DNA of 37,805 nucleotides. Origin: an uncultured Eubacteriales bacterium. GTDB taxonomy: Bacteria; Bacillota; Clostridia; Oscillospirales; Ruminococcaceae. The stretch is from contig ONMZ01000030.1 of the NCBI GenBank assembly GCA_900319075.1, positions 1-37,805 of the forward strand. Direction: 5' to 3'. Made by a program: the position numbers and the translations under genes. This document shows positions 25,154 to 34,160 of this stretch, piece after piece; position 1 is the first letter of the stretch, and every line of letters starts with the position of its first letter. The notes under the pieces were generated by a model. That model was not told the DNA's origin and did no database searches. It saw only the letters and a list, made by a program, of their open reading frames with translations.

Positions 25154-25402
25154 ATGGAAACGAGAGTTGCTGTTATAGCCGTGATCGCTGAGGACTATGA
25201 AGCTGCCGGACAGATAAACGCTGTGCTGCATGAGTATGGCGAGTATATAATCGGCAGGATGGGACTGCCTTATCGGCATAAGGGAATGTATATCATAAGC
25301 GTGGCGATAGATGCCTCGCAGGATAAGATCAACACCCTTGCCGGCAGGATAGGCAGGATCAGCGGAGTGACGGCAAAAACTCTCTATTCGGGCAGGCAGT
25401 AA
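25154..25402 (+). CDS. TM1266-type iron-only hydrogenase system putative regulator
   Basis: An 82-residue protein with the ACT-like/NikR-C-like layout of the TM1266 family: 'RVAVIAVIAEDYEAAGQINAVL', 'YIIGRMGLPYRHKGMYIISV' and 'LAGRIGRISGVTAKTLYS'. Members of this family sit next to [FeFe]-hydrogenase maturation genes and are thought to regulate them; the ligand is unknown. ATG 25154 is taken because CGGAGG lies seven bases upstream; the longer frame begins inside the promoter. It is the first gene of the operon, ahead of a terminator-like element and hydF. Confidence 0.85.
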   Translation: METRVAVIAVIAEDYEAAGQINAVLHEYGEYIIGRMGLPYRHKGMYIISVAIDASQDKINTLAGRIGRISGVTAKTLYSGRQ

Positions 25403-25422
25403 AAACAGAATAACCTTTATCT

Positions 25423-25540
25423 CCTGACGCTGAAATTATTATTGAGGCGAAAGCTTGATAGATGTAAAAACAGGGTATGCCCATTACAGGGGCATAGACT
25501 GTTTATGTGCAGTTTATCCGTCAGGGTGAACTGTTTTTTT
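25423..25540 (+). promoter_or_regulatory. Candidate riboswitch/attenuator between regulator gene and hydF
   Basis: A strong intrinsic terminator ends the element: CAGTTTATCC (25510-25519), loop GTCA, GGGTGAACTG (25524-25533), then seven T. CCTGACG at 25423-25429 is fully complementary to CGTCAGG at 25519-25525, which spans the terminator loop and arm, so the two pairings exclude each other. Between them is a long hairpin (AAACAG..TATGCCC..GGGGCAT..CTGTTT, 25468-25504). No promoter is seen after it, so hydF and all later genes must be read through it. The fold does not match any riboswitch class I know. Confidence 0.55.
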
Positions 25541-25591
25541 ATTGCATGACCCACAGAGAGGATCTTAAAAGAAAGGAAGCGCAGATGTATT

Positions 25592-26788
25592 ATGGGACTT
25601 AACGATGTTCCTTCCTCGGAGCGTTTGCATATCGGTTTTTTCGGAAGACGAAATGCAGGCAAGTCAAGTATTGTGAATGCGGTGACCGATCAGGGGCTTT
25701 CCCTTGTGTCTGATGTGGCAGGGACCACGACCGACCCGGTATACAAGGCAATGGAGATCTTGCCCCTGGGACCGGTGGTCATAATCGACACAGCAGGCAT
25801 TGACGATGAGGGAGAGCTTGGTCAGATGCGTGTAAAGAGCACGAGAAACGCCCTTAACCGCACAGATATAGCTGTGCTTGTAACCGATCCCGGGGTGGGT
25901 ATCGGGCCCTGGGAAAGAGAGCTTATCCAGCTTTTTGAAAAAAAACAGATACCCTTTATAATTGCCGTAAACAAAACCGATATGGCAAAAGCGCAGGTGC
26001 AGGGTGAAAACTGTGTATACGTAAGCGCAAAAACAGGAGAGGGTATCAAAGCGCTGAAAGAAAAGCTGGGGGCTTTGGCGGAAAAGCCGGGACGAGAAGC
26101 AAGAATAATCGGGGACAAGCTGAAAAGAAACGATCTTGTGGTGCTTGTGGTGCCTATTGACGAAAGCGCACCCAAGGGCAGGCTTATACTGCCCCAGCAG
26201 CAGACCATAAGAGATATCCTTGATGCAGATGCCTGCGCTTTGGTGGTAAAGGATACCGAGCTGGGGGATACTTTAAGGACTATCGGCAAAAAGCCAAGGC
26301 TGGTGATAACCGATTCTCAGGCTTTTGCGGTGTCAAACGAACAGACACCGCCTGATATAATGCTGACCTCATTTTCTATCCTTATGGCAAGGTACAAGGG
26401 CTTTCTTGATACCGCCGTTGAGGGCGCAGCTGCCATAAGCCGCCTTCAGGACGGTGCAAAGGTGCTTATCTCTGAGGGCTGTACCCATCACAGGCAGTGC
26501 GGAGATATCGGCACGGTGAAGCTGCCTGCCATGCTGAGAAAGTTCACGGGAAAGGATATTTCTATCCAAACCTCATCAGGGCGTGAGTTTCCCGATGACC
26601 TTTCAAAGTATTCTCTGGTGATACACTGCGGCGGATGTATGCTTACTCCCAGGGAGATGAGCTATCGTATGAAGTGCGCCTCAGACCAGGGGGTGGCTTT
26701 TACAAATTACGGTGTGGCTATTGCCTTTATGACAGGGATATTAAAACGCAGCGTGGAGATATTTCCCCACCTTTATGAGAAACTGTGA
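25592..26788 (+). CDS. hydF: [FeFe]-hydrogenase maturation GTPase HydF
   Basis: Scaffold GTPase that carries the diiron subcluster and hands it to apo-[FeFe] hydrogenase. The N-terminal Era-like GTPase domain has the P-loop GRRNAGKS (residues 18-25), 'GTTTDPVYK' and 'VVIIDTAGIDD', and an 'NKTD' motif. The C-terminal part has the [4Fe-4S] ligand set CTH ... HCGGC, the two parts about 45 residues apart. Length 398, normal. ATG 25592 matches the family start (MGLNDVPSSERLHI), but its Shine-Dalgarno (GGAAG) is about 12 bases away. A five-codon reading frame starting at ATG 25584 lies closer and overlaps the start. Confidence 0.94.
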   Translation: MGLNDVPSSERLHIGFFGRRNAGKSSIVNAVTDQGLSLVSDVAGTTTDPVYKAMEILPLGPVVIIDTAGIDDEGELGQMRVKSTRNALNRTDIAVLVTDPGVGIGPWERELIQLFEKKQIPFIIAVNKTDMAKAQVQGENCVYVSAKTGEGIKALKEKLGALAEKPGREARIIGDKLKRNDLVVLVVPIDESAPKGRLILPQQQTIRDILDADACALVVKDTELGDTLRTIGKKPRLVITDSQAFAVSNEQTPPDIMLTSFSILMARYKGFLDTAVEGAAAISRLQDGAKVLISEGCTHHRQCGDIGTVKLPAMLRKFTGKDISIQTSSGREFPDDLSKYSLVIHCGGCMLTPREMSYRMKCASDQGVAFTNYGVAIAFMTGILKRSVEIFPHLYEKL

Positions 26789-26796
26789 GTGATGAT

Positions 26797-27864
26797 ATGG
26801 AAAACAAAAAGCTGATAGATATACTTGAAAAAAACAGACACCTTGAGCGTGAACAGTGGATAGCCCTGCTTGACACCTTTACCGATGAGGACAGAGCATA
26901 CGCAGCTCAAAAAGCTGCAAAGACCGCAGTAAGCGTGTTCGGAAAGTCGATCTATATCAGAGGCATCGTGGAGTTTTCAAACGTATGCAAAAACGACTGC
27001 CTTTATTGCGGAATCAGAAGATCAAATACCAAATGCGAAAGGTACCGCCTTAGCAAGGATCAGATCCTTGACTGCTGCCATGCGGGATATGAGTACGGTT
27101 TTCGCACCTTTGTGCTGCAAAGCGGCGAGGACAAAAGCTTTACCACGGATAAGCTGTGCGATATAGTTTCAGCTATAAAAAAAGCACATGGCGACTGTGC
27201 GGTGACACTCTCTGTCGGTGAGCTGGAACACGAGGACTATAAGAGGCTTTTTGATGCAGGTGCAGACAGATATCTGCTGCGCCACGAGACCGCTGACGAG
27301 AAGCATTACGGCAAGCTCCACCCGGGCGAGATGAGCTGGCAGCACAGAATGAAATGCCTTGAAGATCTTAAAGAGATAGGATTCCAGACCGGCTGCGGAA
27401 TGATGGTGGGTTCACCTTTTCAGACAAGCGGAAATTTAGCCGACGATCTTTTGTTTCTGGAGCGTTTCAAGCCCGAAATGATAGGTATGGGACCGTTTAT
27501 TCCCCATAAGGACACTCCCTTTTGGGACAAGCCCGCAGGCAGTTATGAGCTTACGCTGTTTTTGATAAGCCTTTGCAGGCTTATGCTGCCCGATTGTCTG
27601 ATACCTGCAACGACTGCCCTTGGTACCATAAGACCTGACGGCAGGGAAAAGGGAGTGCTTGCAGGTGCAAATGTAATAATGCCCAATCTTTCACCCATAG
27701 ATGTGCGAAAAAAATATCTGCTTTATGACGGCAAGATATGTACAGGCGATGAATCTGCACAGTGCAGAGCCTGTCTTGAAAGACGAATGGAGTCGATAGG
27801 CTACAAAGTTGAGATAACAAGAGGAGATCATAAAAGTTATGATAAAAATAGCGATATACGGTAA
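26797..27864 (+). CDS. hydE: [FeFe]-hydrogenase maturation radical SAM enzyme HydE
   Basis: Radical SAM enzyme of the BioB-like fold that acts in building the H-cluster diiron subsite. The CxxxCxxC SAM-cluster motif is at Cys64/68/71 (CKNDCLYC). A C-terminal Cys-x7-Cys-x2-Cys set ([12 protein letters not shown]) matches the auxiliary cluster site found in some HydE proteins. Typical HydE stretches include '[13 protein letters not shown]', '[10 protein letters not shown]' and '[15 protein letters not shown]'. ATG 26797 is used; GTG 26785, overlapping hydF, is an alternative. The gene ends 26 bases inside the first NifH-like gene. PylB or BioB are less likely because of the close HydE-specific motifs and the hydF neighbour. 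Confidence 0.92.
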   Translation: MENKKLIDILEKNRHLEREQWIALLDTFTDEDRAYAAQKAAKTAVSVFGKSIYIRGIVEFSNVCKNDCLYCGIRRSNTKCERYRLSKDQILDCCHAGYEYGFRTFVLQSGEDKSFTTDKLCDIVSAIKKAHGDCAVTLSVGELEHEDYKRLFDAGADRYLLRHETADEKHYGKLHPGEMSWQHRMKCLEDLKEIGFQTGCGMMVGSPFQTSGNLADDLLFLERFKPEMIGMGPFIPHKDTPFWDKPAGSYELTLFLISLCRLMLPDCLIPATTALGTIRPDGREKGVLAGANVIMPNLSPIDVRKKYLLYDGKICTGDESAQCRACLERRMESIGYKVEITRGDHKSYDKNSDIR

Positions 27865-28591
27865 AGGCGGCATAGGTAAGTCCACTACCGTTTCTAACTT
27901 GGCAGTTGCCATGGTAAAAAAGGGACTTAGGGTCATGCAGATAGGCTGTGACCCAAAGGCGGACTCGACCTCGCTTCTCAACGGGGGCAGGAGAATAAAG
28001 ACTGTGCTTGAGCTTATCAGAGAAAAAGGAGATGCCCTTGAGCTTGAAGATATGGTCACCGTAAGCGATGAAGGAGTTTTCTGCGTTGAGGCAGGCGGAC
28101 CTGTACCGGGGCTTGGCTGTGCAGGGCGAGGCATAATCGCTGCACTTGAAAAGCTTGAAAAGAAAGGCGCATACGAAAAGTACAAGCCGGATGTGGTGCT
28201 TTATGATGTGCTGGGCGATGTGGTGTGCGGCGGCTTTTCCATGCCCATGCACAGAGGCTACGCTCAAAAGGTGTTTATTGTCACCTCAGGAGAAAAGATG
28301 TCCTGCTATGCGGCAGGCAATATCGCCATGGCAATAGAAAATTTCAAGGGCAGAGGCTATGCACAGCTTGGAGGTTTTATCCTCAACAGACGAAATGTTG
28401 AAAACGAGCTTGAAAATGTACAGTCCCTTGCAAAGGATTTTGATACAGTCATTGTTGGTGAGCTTGAACGAAGCGGGCTTGTACAGGAATGTGACAGGCT
28501 GGGAACTACGGTGATGAACAAGTACCCCGAAAGCAGTATGGCAAGACAGTATGAAAAGCTGGCGGACGAGATAATGAAAGGTTTTGAGTGA
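27839..28591 (+). CDS. NifH-like ATP-dependent reductase, module 1
   Basis: A 250-residue iron-protein homologue that would bind ATP and pass electrons to a component-1-like partner. The P-loop GKGGIGKST is at residues 8-16, the switch I motif CDPKADST at 37-44, and the two [4Fe-4S] ligands are Cys94 (GLGCAGRGI) and Cys130 (VLGDVVCGG), closely matching Cys97/Cys132 of NifH. A homodimer with one bridging cluster is expected. It is shorter than true NifH (about 290) at the C-terminus. ATG 27839 has GAGGAGAT upstream. It overlaps hydE by 26 bases and is one base from the next gene. It belongs with the divergent group IV-type NifH-like proteins rather than nitrogen-fixing NifH, as no nifB/E/N is present. 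Confidence 0.92.
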   Translation: MIKIAIYGKGGIGKSTTVSNLAVAMVKKGLRVMQIGCDPKADSTSLLNGGRRIKTVLELIREKGDALELEDMVTVSDEGVFCVEAGGPVPGLGCAGRGIIAALEKLEKKGAYEKYKPDVVLYDVLGDVVCGGFSMPMHRGYAQKVFIVTSGEKMSCYAAGNIAMAIENFKGRGYAQLGGFILNRRNVENELENVQSLAKDFDTVIVGELERSGLVQECDRLGTTVMNKYPESSMARQYEKLADEIMKGFE

Positions 28592-28592
28592 T

Positions 28593-29921
28593 ATGCTGAA
28601 AAAAGCAGGAGGCGAGCTTGCAAAGCCGCAGGGTATAAAAATAACACAAGCCGCTTTTCCACGTCCCTTTGAAGGGGGCCTTGAATATAATCCCCCGGCA
28701 AGGGGCGATTGGAACATTGTACACATAGGTTTGCTGATACCCCAGGCTCACCAGATATACTTCTGTGCACAGGGCTGCCTTCGGGGCGTAGTGCAGACTA
28801 CGGCGGAAATGGGCGCTATGGACAGGCTTTCCTGGGCATATCTTTGTGACGAGGACTACGCAGACGGAAGCATGGAGTATAACATAATAGATTCTGTCAC
28901 ACAAGTCATAAAACGTATGGAGCAAAGACCACCTTGCATACTTGTTTTTTTAAGCTGTATGCACCTTTTTGCCGGGGTGGATTTTGATATAATAATCGAG
29001 GAGCTTGAAAGCAGATTTGCCGGGGTGGATTTTGTAAAATGCTATATGACACCTACCATGCGTTTCAGCGGACTTGCTCCCGTGCCGACAATGTATAAAC
29101 AGCTTTTTGTACCTTTGCACAGGACCACAAAGGACGGAGGAGTCAACATTATTGGGTACAACTGGGCGTTTGAGGAAGAGTGTGAACTTGTAAAGATAAT
29201 AAAAGGATCCGCAAGAGTGCTTCGCCAGCTGCCTGTTTGTGAAAACTATGATCAGTACCTTGAAATGGCAAGATCGTCACTTAATATAACAGTCATTCCC
29301 GAGGCTTTGCCGGCGGCGGAGGAGCTTGAACAAAGGCTGGGACAAAGGCATTTGTATCTGCCTGTAAGCTGGAATTTTGAGAAGATAAGGGATAATTATA
29401 AGGCGCTTTGTAAAGAGCTTGGGGTGGCAATGCCCGATCTTTCCTTTGAGGAAAACGCAGCAAAGCAAGCCTTGAAAAAGGCGGCAAAGGCGCTCGGCGG
29501 CAGGCCTGCTGCGGTGGATTTTACAGCTGCACATAAACCCTTTGAGCTCAGCGCTCTGCTGCTTGACAACGGCATCGACGTAAGGCGTATCTTTGTGGAT
29601 GTTATAAGCGGGGAAGACAAGGAAAGCTTTGAGTATATAAAAGAGCATTACCCAGATGTGGAGGTATTTCCCACGGTGGATTCGTCAATGAGATTTTTCG
29701 CCTCCCAAGAAAAAGAAGAAAACAAATACTTTGCCATAGGTCAGAGAGCAGCATATTTCTGCTGCACCAATTACTTTGTAGATATGGTAGGCGCAAGGAG
29801 CTGTTATGGCTTTGACGGCATTACAAAACTTGCCGGTGAGATCGTCCGTGGTGCAGATGTTCCAAAGGACACAAGGGCGGTTATTCAGCACAAGGGAGCG
29901 GGGTGTCAGAGCTGTCTATGA
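28593..29921 (+). CDS. Nitrogenase component 1-like protein, larger subunit D1
   Basis: A 442-residue protein of the NifD/NifK/BchN-type oxidoreductase superfamily, too divergent to name. Cys58 and Cys62 (FCAQGC), Cys85 and Cys122 (LSCMHLFAGVDFD) lie where NifD has its P-cluster ligands Cys62, Cys88 and Cys154; 'SCMHLFAGVD' resembles the NifD 'TCPVGLIGDD' stretch. A second Rossmann-like segment follows 'GYNWAFEEECELVK', and the C-terminus has 'FCCTNYFVDMVGARSCYGFDGI'. NifD is normally about 480 residues or longer. ATG 28593 starts one base after the H1 stop, and the next gene overlaps by ATGA. D/K labels here are by order and size, not proven homology. Confidence 0.82.
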   Translation: MLKKAGGELAKPQGIKITQAAFPRPFEGGLEYNPPARGDWNIVHIGLLIPQAHQIYFCAQGCLRGVVQTTAEMGAMDRLSWAYLCDEDYADGSMEYNIIDSVTQVIKRMEQRPPCILVFLSCMHLFAGVDFDIIIEELESRFAGVDFVKCYMTPTMRFSGLAPVPTMYKQLFVPLHRTTKDGGVNIIGYNWAFEEECELVKIIKGSARVLRQLPVCENYDQYLEMARSSLNITVIPEALPAAEELEQRLGQRHLYLPVSWNFEKIRDNYKALCKELGVAMPDLSFEENAAKQALKKAAKALGGRPAAVDFTAAHKPFELSALLLDNGIDVRRIFVDVISGEDKESFEYIKEHYPDVEVFPTVDSSMRFFASQEKEENKYFAIGQRAAYFCCTNYFVDMVGARSCYGFDGITKLAGEIVRGADVPKDTRAVIQHKGAGCQSCL

Positions 29922-31057
29922 TACATTATGCAAGAATAATATCATGCTATACAGCGGACACGTCCGGCGTCTGTTCAGCGCTTTATGAGCTGGGGGGAAT
30001 GGTGGTCGTCCACGATGCCTCTGGCTGCAATTCTACCTACGCTACCCATGATGAGCCCAGATGGTATCAAATGGACAGCATGATCTATGTTTCGGGACTT
30101 ACCGAGATAGACGCAGTTATGGGCAACGACGAAAGGTTTATAGATGACGTGTGCCAGACGGCACAGAAATTGAAACCGAAGTTCATTGTGATATGCGGTT
30201 CGCCAATGCCTGCAATGACCGGTACTGACTTTGATGCCCTGGCAAGGGTCATACAGAGCCGATGCAAAATACCCACCCACCCCATGCACACAAACGGCAT
30301 GAAAAGCTATATTTCGGGTGCGTCGGAAGCTTTTGAGATGCTGGCTCTCAATTACTGCACCTGCACAGGCAAAAAGAAAAATTCGGTGAACATTATCGGT
30401 GCAACACCTCTTGACCTTTCAAGGCAGGAGATAGTAGATTCAATATGGACATGGCTTGGCAAATGCGGCTTTGAGAAAGGCTGCTGTATGGCAATGGGAA
30501 GCAGTCTTGATGACCTTAAAACGGCAGGAGATGCAAGTGTAAATCTGGTGGTCTCGTCAAGCGGTCTGAGGGCGGCAAAAGTTCTGATGGAAAGGTTCGG
30601 AACACCCTATGTTGTCGGTATACCTCTGGGGGAACAATACGCAAAGGCCCTGGGCGAGGATCTGCACAGGGCAGCCGCAGAGGGAAAACAGATACTGTCC
30701 TGTACTGTGCGTGATGAAAGCTGTGAAGAATGCGGCATTGTCGTTGTAGGCGAAAGCGTATATGCAGGCTCTTTGGCAAGGAGCATAACGATGACCACAG
30801 GCAAGCCGGTGAGAGTTATCCACACCCTTGATACCTTCCCGGAGCTTGCTTTGCAATGGGATAAAAAGCTGGCGGACGAGGATAAGCTTGAACAGGAGTT
30901 TTCAAGGTGCAGCTGCGTTGTGGCTGACCCCCTGTTCAAACCCATAGTTCCTGCAAATGCAAAGTTTGTACCAATACCTCATGAGGCATTTTCGGGAAGA
31001 TGCTTCAGAAAGGATATACCGGATCTGGTGGATAAAAATCTTGGATTGGAGTTATGA
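29918..31057 (+). CDS. Nitrogenase component 1-like protein, smaller subunit K1
   Basis: A 379-residue protein of the same superfamily, with the NifK/NifN-like N-terminal run '[24 protein letters not shown]' and 'DEPRW'. Cys37 and Cys93 ([19 protein letters not shown]) are placed like the two conserved P-cluster cysteines of component-1 subunits. ATG 29918 overlaps the D1 stop (ATGA), and it aligns without gaps to the start of its paralogue K2; GTG 29903 is a longer alternative with a nearby AGGGAG. Several further cysteine pairs (CTCTG, GCCMAMG, CEECG, CSC) make it cysteine-rich. It probably pairs with D1 as a heterodimer or heterotetramer. Confidence 0.82.
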   Translation: MIHYARIISCYTADTSGVCSALYELGGMVVVHDASGCNSTYATHDEPRWYQMDSMIYVSGLTEIDAVMGNDERFIDDVCQTAQKLKPKFIVICGSPMPAMTGTDFDALARVIQSRCKIPTHPMHTNGMKSYISGASEAFEMLALNYCTCTGKKKNSVNIIGATPLDLSRQEIVDSIWTWLGKCGFEKGCCMAMGSSLDDLKTAGDASVNLVVSSSGLRAAKVLMERFGTPYVVGIPLGEQYAKALGEDLHRAAAEGKQILSCTVRDESCEECGIVVVGESVYAGSLARSITMTTGKPVRVIHTLDTFPELALQWDKKLADEDKLEQEFSRCSCVVADPLFKPIVPANAKFVPIPHEAFSGRCFRKDIPDLVDKNLGLEL

Positions 31058-31058
31058 T

Positions 31059-31820
31059 ATGATAAAAATAGCTATATACGGAAAAGGCGGTATCGGAAAA
31101 TCTACCGTTACGGCAAACCTTGCGGCTGCGTTTGCAACTCTGGGCAAAAGGGTCATTCAGATCGGCTGTGACCCTAAGGCGGATTCGACGATCAATCTTC
31201 TGGGAGGTGAAGCGCTCACACCGGTCATGAACTATCTGCGTGAGCATGACGAACCTTCGGGTATAGAGGAGATATCCAAGATCGGCTACAAGGGGGTCCT
31301 TTGCATCGAAACAGGAGGTCCCACTCCCGGTCTCGGCTGTGCCGGCAGAGGCATAATCACGACCTTTAATCTCCTTGAAAGCTTCGAGCTTTACAAAAAA
31401 TATAAGCCTGATGTGGTGCTTTACGATGTTCTGGGAGATGTGGTCTGCGGAGGCTTTGCCGCACCCATAAGAGAGGGCTATGCCTCACAGGTGCTTATTG
31501 TCACCTCGGGGGAAAAAATGGCTTTGTATGCTGCAAACAACATAAACAGCGCTGTGAATAATTTTGCCGACAGAGGATATGCAAAAGTCAGAGGGATCGT
31601 TTTCAACCGGCGCAACACCCCTAACGAAGAAGAAAAGGTAAACGAATTTGTGCAGAAAAACGGCCTTGAAATAATTGCCGAGATACCACGAAGCGATGAT
31701 ATAATAAAATTTGAGGACGAGGGAAAAACAGTCGTTGAGGGCGATGCTGAGCTGGAGGTATCAAAGCGCTTTTTGGCTCTGGCACAAAAGCTGATAGAAG
31801 AGGATACGGAAAATGAATAA
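31059..31820 (+). CDS. NifH-like ATP-dependent reductase, module 2
   Basis: A 253-residue paralogue of H1 with the same start ([16 protein letters not shown]), switch I (CDPKADST, 37-44) and cluster ligands Cys94 (GCAGRGII) and Cys130 ([10 protein letters not shown]). It differs mostly in the surface segments (45-75) and the C-terminal third. ATG 31059 is chosen because GGAG lies seven bases upstream and the coding start matches H1 exactly; the frame is open further upstream only within K1. It is one base after the K1 stop and overlaps D2 by 8 bases. The pair H1/H2 came from a duplication or from joining two related modules. Confidence 0.92.
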   Translation: MIKIAIYGKGGIGKSTVTANLAAAFATLGKRVIQIGCDPKADSTINLLGGEALTPVMNYLREHDEPSGIEEISKIGYKGVLCIETGGPTPGLGCAGRGIITTFNLLESFELYKKYKPDVVLYDVLGDVVCGGFAAPIREGYASQVLIVTSGEKMALYAANNINSAVNNFADRGYAKVRGIVFNRRNTPNEEEKVNEFVQKNGLEIIAEIPRSDDIIKFEDEGKTVVEGDAELEVSKRFLALAQKLIEEDTENE

Positions 31821-33108
31821 TGCTTTTTTTATAACTGCGTCTGAGCTTGCACAGGCGGGCTTTGAAAATATACCCGATGAGCTGCAAAGCGCAAAACATC
31901 TTATATATTCCTCTCCTGCCACGCTGGCTTTTAACTCTCCCGGAGCGCAGGGCTTCGGCGTAAAAAGAGCAGGTCTTGCCATACCCGGATCGGTGATGCT
32001 GCTTGTGTCGCCCGGCTGCTGCGGAAGAAACACTACCCTCCAGTCAAGGCTCTGCGGCTATCAGGATAGGTTTTTCTATCTTCTGCTTGACGATACGGAC
32101 ATCGTTACGGGAAGGCACCTTACCAAGATACCGGAAGCTGTCAGGGAAGTATATGAGTTCTGCGACAAAAAACCCAGCGCAGTGATGATATGTATAACCT
32201 GCGTTGATGCACTTCTTGGCACGGACATGGAAAGGGTGAGCCGAAAGTGCGAGGAGCTTGCAGGGGTGCCTGTTGTGCCCTGCTATATGTATGCTCTTAC
32301 AAGAGAGAAAAAGCTTCCCCCCATGGCGGCTGTGAGGAAGGCGGTATATTCACTTCTCAAGCCCCGGAAAAGAGCTTCGGCGGATATGAATATACTCGGT
32401 TTTTTTTCGCCGCTGAATGACGACAGCGAGATATATGAGCTGCTGAAAGGGGCAGGCATCAAAAATATCCGTGAGATATCACGCTGTGAAACATTTGAAG
32501 AATATGAAAAAATGTCTCAGGCAAATTTTAATCTTGTGCTTAATTCAGAAGCTCGTTATGCGGCGCAGCAAATGGAAGAGACCCTTGGCATACCGTATAT
32601 CGAGATGATGAGAATGTATCATATAGATAAGATCCATAACCAGTATATGTCCCTTGCAAATGCGATAGGTGCAAAGTTTGACGACACCGTATATTACAAT
32701 GGGACAAAAAAAGAGATAGAGAAATTTAAGAAAAAATACGGCGGTATAAACTTTGCGATAGGCGAGTTTCTCAATGCCGATTCCCTTGAACTTGCCTGGG
32801 CGCTGCTCAGCTATGGGTTTGGTGTCTCGGAGATCTACGCAACGGTGGGCGAGCGCAACTTTGTGTTTGTGAAAGCGATAGCAAAACTCAGCCCCCAAAC
32901 GAAGATCTTTTCAAACCTCTCGCCTACAATGCTGGATTACGAACCAAGCGGTAAAAAAATAGATATATGCATAGGAAACGACGCAGGGTATTATCACGCA
33001 GATGTGCCTGCCGTCGACTGGAATGAGGAGCGCCAGCCCTTTGGATATTCAGGTGTAAGGCTGCTGTTCAAAAAGCTTGATGAAGCGCTGAAAGGAGCGG
33101 GAAAATGA
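31813..33108 (+). CDS. Nitrogenase component 1-like protein, larger subunit D2
   Basis: A 431-residue superfamily member equivalent in position to D1 but clearly diverged. Cys69-Cys70 ([11 protein letters not shown]) and Cys127/Cys130 ([17 protein letters not shown]) fall in the P-cluster-like positions; the adjacent double cysteine and the CxxC differ from the D1 pattern. The N-terminal part '[18 protein letters not shown]' resembles the entry segment of NifD/NifE-like proteins ('HGPVGC' region). The C-terminus '[19 protein letters not shown]' is unlike D1. ATG 31813 overlaps H2; the gene ends in an ATGA overlap with K2. Whether D2 is catalytic or a scaffold is unknown. Confidence 0.8.
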   Translation: MNNAFFITASELAQAGFENIPDELQSAKHLIYSSPATLAFNSPGAQGFGVKRAGLAIPGSVMLLVSPGCCGRNTTLQSRLCGYQDRFFYLLLDDTDIVTGRHLTKIPEAVREVYEFCDKKPSAVMICITCVDALLGTDMERVSRKCEELAGVPVVPCYMYALTREKKLPPMAAVRKAVYSLLKPRKRASADMNILGFFSPLNDDSEIYELLKGAGIKNIREISRCETFEEYEKMSQANFNLVLNSEARYAAQQMEETLGIPYIEMMRMYHIDKIHNQYMSLANAIGAKFDDTVYYNGTKKEIEKFKKKYGGINFAIGEFLNADSLELAWALLSYGFGVSEIYATVGERNFVFVKAIAKLSPQTKIFSNLSPTMLDYEPSGKKIDICIGNDAGYYHADVPAVDWNEERQPFGYSGVRLLFKKLDEALKGAGK

Positions 33109-34160
33109 AAAAACTTCTGAAACTTCTTTCACCCTTTGCACCGGATCAGTCGGGCGCAGTGGGCGTGCTTTATGAGCTTGGCGGACTTGTGGTTATCTGC
33201 GATGCAGGGGGCTGTGCAGGAAATATTTGCGGCTTTGATGAGCCAAGGTGGTTTTTCAAAAAAAGTGCTGTCTTCAGCGCAGGGCTTCGTGATATGGACG
33301 CTATCCTCGGACGTGATGATATGCTCATCGCAAAGACCGCAAAGGCTGTGGGTCAGACTGATGTGAAGTTCACAGCCGTTGTGGGCACCCCTGTGCCTGC
33401 GGTCATAGCGACCGACTACCGTGCGCTGAAAAGAATGGCTGAAAACAAAACACATCTGCCCTCGGTCTGCATTGACTGCACCGGAACAAGGCTTTACGAC
33501 GACGGGGAGGAAAGAGCGTATCTGGAACTGTTCAAAACTTTTGCATCGGAAAAATATGAAACCGTAAAAGGCAAAACAGGCATTATCGGCTGTACACCTC
33601 TTGCAACGGGATATATGACACCCGGGATATTTGAAAAGTCGTTTGGAGAAAACGCTGTTTGCTTTGCAATGGGCAGCGGGCTTGATGAGATACAAAAGGC
33701 TTCACGGTGCGATAAAAATATTGTCATCTCAACAGGCGGTATAAAGGCTGGTGAATATTTGAAACAGCAATTCGGCATTGAATACACCACCGATTTCCCT
33801 GTGACACCGGCTATGGAAAAGGTGCTTGAAAACGATCTTTCAGACAAAAAGATACTTGTTGTACATCAGCAGTTTGCGGCAAACAAAATGCGTGAGCTTA
33901 TAAAAAACAAGTATGAATGCAGCGTTGATGTGGGGACCTTTTTCAAGCTGTTCGGCGAGTTTGCCGGCAAGGGGGACTTCTTTATCCCGGACGAACAGCA
34001 GCTTCTTGAAAAGGTCAGCGCAGGGGGCTATGATGTGGTCATTATTGATAATATCTGCCACCGTGCGCTGAAAGACTGTGAATGCCGGCTGATCGACTTT
34101 CCCCACTTTGCAGTTTCCGGCAGACTTGATGAAAACGGAGGACAGGTATGCCTTGCTTGA
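33105..34160 (+). CDS. Nitrogenase component 1-like protein, smaller subunit K2
   Basis: A 351-residue paralogue of K1. The first 94 residues align with K1 without a gap: 'LYELGGLVVICDAGGC', 'DEPRW' and 'TPVPAVIATDYRAL' all have K1 equivalents. Cys37 is kept, and Cys32 and Cys42 are added. The K1 cysteine at position 93 is Val here (AVVGTPVPA), so one P-cluster-like ligand is missing. The C-terminal part ends 'NICHRALKDCECRLIDFPHFAVSG'. ATG 33105 follows AAAGGAG and overlaps the D2 stop as ATGA. The end overlaps hypF by 13 bases. The missing ligand suggests a different cluster or a non-catalytic role. Confidence 0.82.
   Translation: MKKLLKLLSPFAPDQSGAVGVLYELGGLVVICDAGGCAGNICGFDEPRWFFKKSAVFSAGLRDMDAILGRDDMLIAKTAKAVGQTDVKFTAVVGTPVPAVIATDYRALKRMAENKTHLPSVCIDCTGTRLYDDGEERAYLELFKTFASEKYETVKGKTGIIGCTPLATGYMTPGIFEKSFGENAVCFAMGSGLDEIQKASRCDKNIVISTGGIKAGEYLKQQFGIEYTTDFPVTPAMEKVLENDLSDKKILVVHQQFAANKMRELIKNKYECSVDVGTFFKLFGEFAGKGDFFIPDEQQLLEKVSAGGYDVVIIDNICHRALKDCECRLIDFPHFAVSGRLDENGGQVCLA

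Noticed and set aside
26785-26796. GTG start for hydE overlapping hydF
   Set aside because: ATG 26797 gives a normal N-terminus; the GTG has no better ribosome site. It remains possible.
27839-34160. Nitrogen-fixation (nif) operon
   Set aside because: NifD/K-like proteins are too short and divergent, and nifB, nifE, nifN and nif regulators are absent.
27839-34160. Protochlorophyllide reductase or F430 (CfbCD) system
   Set aside because: No tetrapyrrole or methanogenesis genes nearby, two D/K-type subunits per module, and hydrogenase-maturation neighbours instead.
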